DNA of 39,128 bases from Triparma columacea (lineage: Eukaryota; Sar; Bolidophyceae; Parmales; Triparmaceae), in assembly GCA_030267965.1 (NCBI GenBank), contig BRYA01000209.1:9749-48876 (forward strand), in the 5' to 3' direction. Below, piece after piece: positions 32,885 through 39,128 of this stretch. Under the pieces are notes generated by a model. That model was not told where the DNA came from. It did no database searches and saw only the letters and a program-made list of their open reading frames with translations. The position numbers and the translations under genes are program-made. Each line of letters opens with the position of its first letter. Position 1 is the first letter of the stretch.

Positions 32885-33293
32885 CATTCCAAACTCCTCG
32901 AACTTCTCGGGGTGCTCGACGGGGTACTGCACGAGCTCCTTGAGGTCCCTCTTGACATCCTCGAGTGTCAGCCGATGTCGTCGCAGCTGACGTCGGGGAC
33001 CTCGACGACCGTCTCCCTGGGGGGTGGTCTCTTCCTCAATGTAGTGAGGTCCATTTCCCCCCTGATGCACTGCATGGCGGCCTCGGTGCGAGAGGGCGGC
33101 AATGTCGGATCCTACGAATGCTTGGGTCTCCGAGGCAAGGACCTCGGGGTCGACATTCTTCCTTAGGTTGCTCTCGCTCTCTCCAGCCATCATGGACATG
33201 ATCTCGGGCCCGTTAATAAGGAGGAAGAAGGGTTCGGAAGCACCAGTCTCGTTCGCGACGGCTCGGGCGACGAGGGTCTTACCGCATCCAGGG
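32885..33293 (-). pseudogene. Decayed CDC48/p97 AAA-ATPase fragment
   Basis: On the minus strand, from 33293 downward, three blocks of the conserved AAA-ATPase p97/CDC48 appear in order. Block 1 is the D1 Walker A region and beyond ([18 protein letters not shown], then INGPEIMS and [10 protein letters not shown]). It jumps, without the Walker B part, to block 2 ([17 protein letters not shown], then in another frame [13 protein letters not shown]). It jumps again to block 3 ([15 protein letters not shown]), then after a two-base insertion in the next frame [19 protein letters not shown]. Large internal deletions, two frame changes, an insertion before FFLLINGP and truncation at both ends leave no functional ATPase. 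The breaks do not look like introns. An intact CDC48 must exist elsewhere because it is essential in eukaryotes. Confidence 0.85.
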
Positions 33294-34595
33294 AGTGTGT
33301 TTAGAAGGAAGGAGGGGAGGGGGGGGGGCTCGACACCGAGGGTTTTGAAGAGGGTAGGGGGGGGGGGAAGGAAGGGTTGACGGCGGGGGAGGTGCGGCGT
33401 GGTATGCGCGGAGGGAGGGGAAGGAGGAGGAGGGTAGGCCTTTCATTGGGGGAAATTGCGGGGAGAGCGGGTTCACGTAGAAGGAGGTTCGGAGTGGTAG
33501 GTTCAGAGTGGGAGTGGTTGGTTCGGAGTGGTAGGTTCAGAGTGGGAGTGGGAGTTCGGAGTGGGAGTTCGGAGTGGGAGTGAAAGGTTCGGAGTGAAGT
33601 GCGGAGGGAGGAGGAGGGGAGAAAGGATATTGTGGGAAGGAATGATGGAGAGGTGGGATGGGAGAATGTTTTCGATGAGCGGCGGAGGAGGAGGAGGGAG
33701 GGGTGGGTGGGGGAGGCGAGAGGGAGGGGTGGGCAGGTTAGTTTGTTGTGTTTTCGAAATGTGAAAGAATTTAGTCCAACCAATGCTTGGAAGGTTTCTG
33801 CTTTACAGCTGTGTATATTCTACGCAAGTATGGGGCCCCCACCCTGCCCTGTTGGGTTAGGTTAGGGCCCTTACCGATTAGAATACCACGCTTTCCGCCT
33901 TCGGGTCCGAGTCTCTCTCTCCCCCTTCCGTTCCTTCTTACCTTGAGATAGCGTGTGCCGACGGCTGAGCGGGGGGGGGAAGGGAGGGGAAGAAGGGGGT
34001 GAGATGGTGTTTATTGTTGTGTAATGAACGATAAAACGCGCGGCAGTTGCATCATACACTCATGAGTAAAAGCCGTTTGAACGGGAGCACTGACTGGGGT
34101 TACTTCCCACCTTATGGAGGTTGTGCTGGTACGTCGCCCCTCTTAATGGCCGCAAACTATATTTCGACGCTATTGGATTGGGGCGCGAGAGGGTGTGGGG
34201 TTAGTTAATTGGGGGAATTTGGTTTGGTCTGAATGATCGGTAGGGTTCGAACGGAGGAGATCTCTTTTTAACTCTTTATGATACTCAATTCCGGCCAATA
34301 TGGTATCTTAAGTAGCTGATTATTCATCAAAAAGCTTCTGCGACGGTAGAGGCCCGGATGTTGAGTCGATTGAGTTACCTAGTTGATCTTGGAGATTTGC
34401 TTTCCATTTTGCCAGAATTCTGGGCAATATATTCCGGACTCATTAACAGAATAACATGGGAAACGTTGTAACAGCCGAAAATTCAAGTGATTCGTATGGT
34501 CAGGTGAGCTATAATGATTGATCGCCGTACGTCGAACTTGCCATACCTTGGGAGAGAGACAAGAAAACATCCCCAGGTCTCCGGACCAAATTGAA
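33294..34595. other. Intergenic, with a TTCGGAGTGGG-type tandem repeat
   Basis: A degenerate tandem array of GGTTCGGAGTGG and GGTTCAGAGTGGGAGT units occupies about 33480-33600. The rest is G-rich and then mixed, without a supported gene. No tRNA was found although short T-loop-like strings occur. Confidence 0.5.
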
Positions 34596-34613
34596 ATGGA
34601 GGGAGACATTTTA
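34596..34613 (+). CDS. Possible six-codon first exon of the downstream gene
   Basis: ATG at 34596 begins MEGDIL, then a GTAAGA donor at 34614. Joining to the CCCAG acceptor at 34903 is in phase and would give the minisatellite gene a start codon that its large exon lacks. The alternative is a different upstream exon that I did not recognise. Confidence 0.3.
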
Positions 34614-34903
34614 GTAAGATGCTATGCTACTGCGTCGGAATATCAGTGGCTAGATGGGATGATGGAAGTCCAAAAGAGAGTGCTGCCATGCTCCGGCGTC
34701 GGAATAGATAGCAAAGTGGAGGATGTCATGACATGGTGTGAGGTGCAAGCGTCAGGCTGTGCTCTGCTTTATACCATTGTCGGTCGACGCGTTGGCAAGA
34801 AGGATAATGCCATTCTCTTCATGCTTGTGTCCCTAGTACTTTATGTCGCGTCGAATATATCTCACCCCCAATCGTGATCTCGTCTCCCTCCCGCATAACC
34901 CAG

Positions 34904-37900
34904 GACCTGTGGGAGTTTGGAACACCCACCGTCGTCGTAGGAGGAGGAGATGGAGAGGTCATTGAGGGGGGAATTGAGGAAGACAGGGAGGACAGAGCTC
35001 CCACCGTCGTCGTCGACGAAGGAGGAGGACAGGGAGAGGCGACTGTGAGGGAAATTGAGAACCAGCATGGGGAGGACGCAACACGCACCGTCGTCGTAGG
35101 AGGAGGAGATAGAGAGGTCATTGAGGGGGGAATTGAGGAGGACAGGGAGGACAGAGCTCGCACCGTCGTCGTCGACGAAGGGGGAGGACATCTAGGAGGG
35201 GCGACTGTGAGGGAAATTGAGAACCAGCATGGGGAGGACGCAACACGCACCGTCGTCATAGGAGGAGGAGATAGAGAGGTCATTGAGGGGGGAATTGAGG
35301 GTGACAGGGAGGACAGGGCTCGCACCGTCGTCGTCGACGAAGGGGGAGGACATCTAGGAGGGGCGACTGTGAGGGAAATTGAGAACCAGCAGGGACGGCA
35401 TGGAACACGCACCGTCGTCATAGGAGGAGGAGATAGAGAGGTCCTTGAGGGGGGAATTGAGGGTGACAGGGAGGACAGGGCTCCCACCGTCGTCGTCGAC
35501 GAAGGGGGAGGACATCTAGGAGGGGCGACTGTGAGGGAAATTGAGAACCAGCAGGGACGGCATGGAACACGCACCGTCGTCATAGGGGGGGGAGATGGAG
35601 AGGTCCTTGAGGGTGAAACTGAGGGTGACAGGGAGGACAGAGCTCCCACCGTCGTCGTCGACGAAGGAGGAGGACAGGGAGAGGGGGCGAGTGATATGCA
35701 AATTGAGGGTGACAGGGAGGACGGAGCTCGTTCGGCGGCGCCGGAACCGGACCAACACATGTCACACACACACTTTACAAGAGGCAAGAAACGGGAAAGA
35801 GAGGAAGATGTGAAGGTGAGAAGAGGGGAAAACTAACGTCGGACTGAGCGCAGTGGTGGTGTACGTCGGACTGTTCACAGTGGTGGTGTATGTCGGACTG
35901 TACACAGTGGTGGTGTTTGTACTGCAGTTCATCCTCATTCCCGTCGTATTCTCTCCTCTCTCCATTCTCATCCCTCCCCCCCACACCCCCTCCCTCATGT
36001 CCGTTCCCCCCCTCCCTCCCGGCCCTTCCCAGCTTCAATCCCAAACAGTAATCGGGGAAGACAGCCAGTATAGCAGCGACGATGAGGATAGCGACGAGGA
36101 GGATAGCGACGAGGAGGATGACAGCGGAGACGAAGACTACAACCCTGAACAGGAAGCCAAGCCAAAGGCTGCCAGAGTCGACGTAGTCGACGTAGCAGGT
36201 GGAGACGGGGGTAAGAAGAAGAGGAAGAATAGAAAGAAGAGTAACGCCAATAGGAATAAGACGAAGAACGCCAAGAGGAAGAAGAAGAAAAAGAATAAGA
36301 AGAACAAAGGGGTGGGGAAGGTTCGGCAAGCAATGGTTGCGGCAAAGGAGAAGATTGCAAAGAGCTCAAGTGGGGATACGTGGGCGGGGACTTCTTCTCA
36401 TGCCGCTAGTCTTGCTTCGGAAGAGGAAATAAACAGGGCAGACATGAGCAGTGGGATGATCGACATGCTGCAACAGGTCGAAGACGGAGAAGTCGACATG
36501 GAGGAGTTGAAATATAAGATGAAAGATACTCAAGTAACCCAAGAGTCGACGAACGTCCCTCAAAGCCTTAAAGACCGATTGACTGAATATGGTTTCCTTG
36601 CAAAGGACGTCGCGAATCAGTCGGACATAGAACATAAGATATGGTTTCGGGATCATTACGTCGATGAAAAGTGGTTCTATAGAAGCGCGTTTATAAACAA
36701 CGATGCAAAAGACCCTTCCGTCGAACTGATGTTTGGAAACCTCAATGAACTCACTAACTACATCCAGCATAACCGTTTAGCAAGCGATGAGGTTCTTGCG
36801 TTCAAATCGCACGAGCCTTTTCAGCTGAGCATGGATGAAAGCTGCGAATGCTCGAAGTATTTCAGGAAGGTCCTTAAGAAGGAGCTTCGGGTCGCGTTAA
36901 ACTCTCTGTTTGAGTTCAAGCCTGGGAAAATCGTCAAGGGTATTAAGAACAAAGGTGCCTTCGACGCAAGGGTCGATAAATGCTTTAAAGAAATAGTCGA
37001 CAACAAGATGAACTTTGTCTTCGTCGATCAGGTGGACTGGGAAGAGCCGCGGTACAAGTTGATCGACATGCTCAAGCTGAAGAAGTGCAAAACTGTAGAC
37101 GAAGCAAAGGCATTAGGCGAATTGAAGTCTTTGAAGGAGATCCTCTCAGACAAATACAAGAAAAAGACCCTCTTCCTACCTCCAGACGATGCCGAGACGG
37201 GGTTTAAATCGCTCGATTTCATTAAGTCAGGTGAGCGACGAGCGAAGCGAGTCGCTAAGTCGCTAAAGGGTTACCTAGTGTCCAATTGCTGTCAACGGGT
37301 TAATCGCGCTTTGCTCACCTTCCCTTTCCCCACACCCAGATCACGAACACGAGCATTGGAGTGCAGGTGGCAAGGCTTTCGGAGATGGGTTCACGTGGGT
37401 GTGCCAGGTCCCGAAAGACTCCTGTGTGCTTGACCCTAATACCATTGCTTTAACTAGACCCAAGCTTTGGTCGCCAGGCAACTCGATCCCTCTCTTTACG
37501 ACCACACTCGACGCTAGTAACAGGGACGACTGCAGCGAAGTAGTCGAGACTGTGAAGAGAACTCATCACCGTCACTTCAGCCGTAGCATAGTTAACGCGA
37601 TTGACAACCTGTATATCCAACTGGGGTCTAGGGATTCCAAGTATGGAGGAAGAGGGGGGAATGCTGCTGGGTTCTTCAGGGCCAAGTCACAACTCGCTCC
37701 AAAACTTCAGTTGGAAGCTGACGATATTCAAGAAGAATTCTGCTTGCTACTACAGCGATTCCTAAAAGAGGTATTGAAGGGGTTGGGATCCAACGACTTT
37801 AAGTTTCTATTTCAACAGACTAGAGCAGAAGACAAGCGGACAAAGAGTCAGAAAGAAGTCGGCGCAACTGAGCTGGACAGGGCATTGAACTTTTTCTCTT

Positions 37901-38895
37901 CCATGACAAGGTGAGTGCGAGAAGGAAAGAAAGAAAGAACGACGTCGAAAGGTCCCACTGGAAATATCCTGGCTCACTTCATTTCTCTTTCCTCCAGTCT
38001 CGAACATTACAGTAGTCAACATATAGGTGAGATCCCCCGATACAACCCCAATCCAGTGACTTCACACAACCCCTTTTGGCCTTGCTTTCGGCTCGCTTTG
38101 CTCCCAGTCGCCTCTCGGTCTGAGCTAACCCCCCCACCCCACCTCCAGATAAAGGTGACGCGAAGCAAGAGGCGCACAAACCAGCAGCATCGAGTATTTG
38201 TGGTTGGAACTGCAGGCTAGGGGAGGGGGTGAGGTTGGTGGCTGGTGGTTTTTTCAGCTCAGCTTTCGTAACTTATCTTCCATTCACCACGTCGCTGAGC
38301 GGCGCTTTCTTCTTTCGTGGCTCGCAAGGTCACGGCACAGTGCTTGAGATTATTATGATCGACCTCAGGAACTTCCCAAGAGCAGCCAGGGAGATATTCG
38401 AGAATTGTTACAGGATGGAGGGTAACAAGAACGTCGTGTACATCTCGGCAGTCCGACGATATGAGTACAAACTACCAACCCAGCCAGAGGGCTTTCTAGA
38501 GAGTGACAGCCTCTATGGCATTCAGACTTGGGGACTTCATGAGGAGGCCAGGAAAGCGAGGAGGGCATTGGCAGCAGCAGTGAGGGATTCTAATGACACC
38601 ATCATTTCTTTTGCAGGGCAGAAGAGATATCCCCGCAATTATGCAGGTGAGCGGAGAGAAGGGATGAGATGAGATGTGTGAGGGAAGGTGGGTGACGCAG
38701 ATTATCGACAGTATAATATCTAACCAATGAACCCCCCCCTTCCCCCCCTTCCCCCCTTCCCCCTTGGCCTTTTCAACAGATATTACCGGTCAACTCACAC
38801 TAGAGGATAAAACGGTAATAATGACGAGGAACGCGGCATATTTTGCGAGAACGGGGATAGATGAGCCTATATATGATCACGTGTTGTATCCCTAA
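34904..38895 (+). CDS. Multi-exon protein of unknown function with a minisatellite N-terminus
   Basis: Exons 34904-35815, 36033-37230, 37340-37910, 37998-38026, 38149-38646 and 38780-38895 all join in phase and end at TAA, giving about 1107 residues without the start. Residues 1-304 are about five copies of a 54-residue acidic repeat (RTVVVDEGGG, then REIENQ). An Asp/Glu-rich patch and a strongly Lys-rich patch (residues about 360-400) follow, typical of nuclear or nucleolar proteins. The remaining 700 residues look globular, with conserved-looking stretches (IWFRDHYVDEKWFYRSAF, then GDGFTWVCQVP, then AGFFRAK, then CGWNCRLGEGVRLVAGG). No known family was recognised. Six consistent junctions argue it is real and expressed. 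Intron 37231-37339 begins with the same GACGAGCGAAGCGAGTCG element as the helicase introners. It may be a partner of the helicase gene. Confidence 0.7.
34918..35712 (+). repeat. 162-bp coding minisatellite
   Basis: The marker CACCGTCGTCGTCGACGAAG starts at 35002, 35161, 35323, 35485 and 35647, giving one spacing of 159 and three of 162 bases. Each unit codes two related halves, one with VVGGGDREV and one with VVVDEGGG. The minus strand is also open through the whole array (35787-34819). The plus strand is chosen as coding because it continues through a donor and acceptor into a long exon in phase. Confidence 0.9.
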
Positions 38896-38920
38896 TACTG
38901 TTACCAAATTAGCAAGATAA

Positions 38921-38971
38921 TTCAGCATTTTGCTGAAATATAGCGCTATATTTCGACATGTGTCGAAATAT
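38921..38971. other. Cluster of three adjoining palindromes
   Basis: Starting 26 bases after the stop codon: TTCAGCA/TGCTGAA with a TTT loop (38921-38937); a perfect 20-bp palindrome centred on AGCGCT (38935-38954); and an 11-bp stem with a TG loop (38948-38958 with 38961-38971). The palindromes overlap, so alternative foldings compete. They could be a 3' end or processing structure, a recombination site or an element terminus. Confidence 0.8.
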
Positions 38972-39128
38972 GCTTCAAATGTAAAAAGCTTTATAATGGT
39001 AAGAAGTTATGAAGGGTTGAAAAAAAATTAGTGGGGGGGTGGGAAATTTTTTCTTTTCGATCATAACTTTTTACGTTACGCGTATTTTTCAAATGTGGAT
39101 ACACCGTTGGAAGCGCCTTGACAAAACG
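38972..39128. other. AT-rich flank, no gene seen
   Basis: The last 157 bases hold A-runs and a G-run (39031-39042), then a stretch beginning TCGATCATAACTTTTTACG that continues open past the window edge. Nothing is called. Confidence 0.4.

Noticed and set aside
32605..33201. Plus-strand frames over the CDC48 relic
   Set aside because: They are antisense to clear CDC48 blocks on the minus strand and have no motif.
34230..34262. T-loop-like GGGTTCGAAC suggesting a tRNA
   Set aside because: No matching acceptor, D or anticodon stems within 75 bases upstream. No tRNA was found elsewhere in the window.
34819..35787. 322-codon minus-strand Ser/Pro-rich frame
   Set aside because: It is antisense to the 162-bp minisatellite exon, whose plus strand continues in phase through a donor and acceptor into a long exon. 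It is kept only as a finding.

Overview
The window reads as nuclear DNA of a protist. Genes lie on both strands. Most are split by short GT-AG introns (about 67 to 290 nt) with GTGAG-type donors and C-rich polypyrimidine tracts ending in CCCAG or CTCAG. The set of families (Mediator subunit, heat-shock factor, calpain-7, PrsW-like protease, BspA-type leucine-rich repeats, a very long multi-START membrane protein) and the intron style fit a small marine stramenopile alga such as a bolidophyte/Parmales. That assignment is inference from gene content; no rRNA, tRNA or organelle marker was found to prove it.

Region 1 (about 1.0-12.4 kb) is a compact housekeeping block. In order it holds a four-exon coiled-coil protein resembling monopolin Csm1/Pcs1 (+), a PrsW-like intramembrane protease with a poly-Q tract (-), aspartate-semialdehyde dehydrogenase (+), Mediator subunit 31 (+), a heat-shock-factor-type transcription factor (-) and a calpain-7-like protease with two MIT domains (+). 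Two short divergent promoters (4670-5076 and 8637-8792) serve gene pairs.

Region 2 (13.5-20.2 kb) is one intronless giant gene encoding repeated START-like domains followed by a duplicated multi-membrane-span module. A single N at 19877 hides a gap in the second module. The spacing of the two copies implies about 464 missing bases, a size that also repairs the reading frame.

Region 3 (20.2-25.8 kb) is gene-poor. It holds a BspA-type LRR gene on the minus strand, TTAGGG-like tracts, a degenerate 159-bp duplication and several inverted repeats.

Region 4 (25.8-39.1 kb) is accessory-looking. A six-exon gene (about 1705 aa) encodes an SF2 DEAH helicase with a long N-terminal part that contains a short motif reminiscent of tyrosine recombinases. 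Two of its five introns are near-identical copies of each other, which is what introner elements look like. It is followed by a cysteine-rich ORF that may be its tail in a shifted frame, a decayed CDC48/p97 pseudogene, and a second multi-exon gene of unknown function (about 1100 aa) whose first large exon is a 162-bp minisatellite open on both strands. The window ends in a cluster of overlapping palindromes just after that gene. The helicase and the unknown gene may belong to one mobile element, but no terminal repeats were found to show it.
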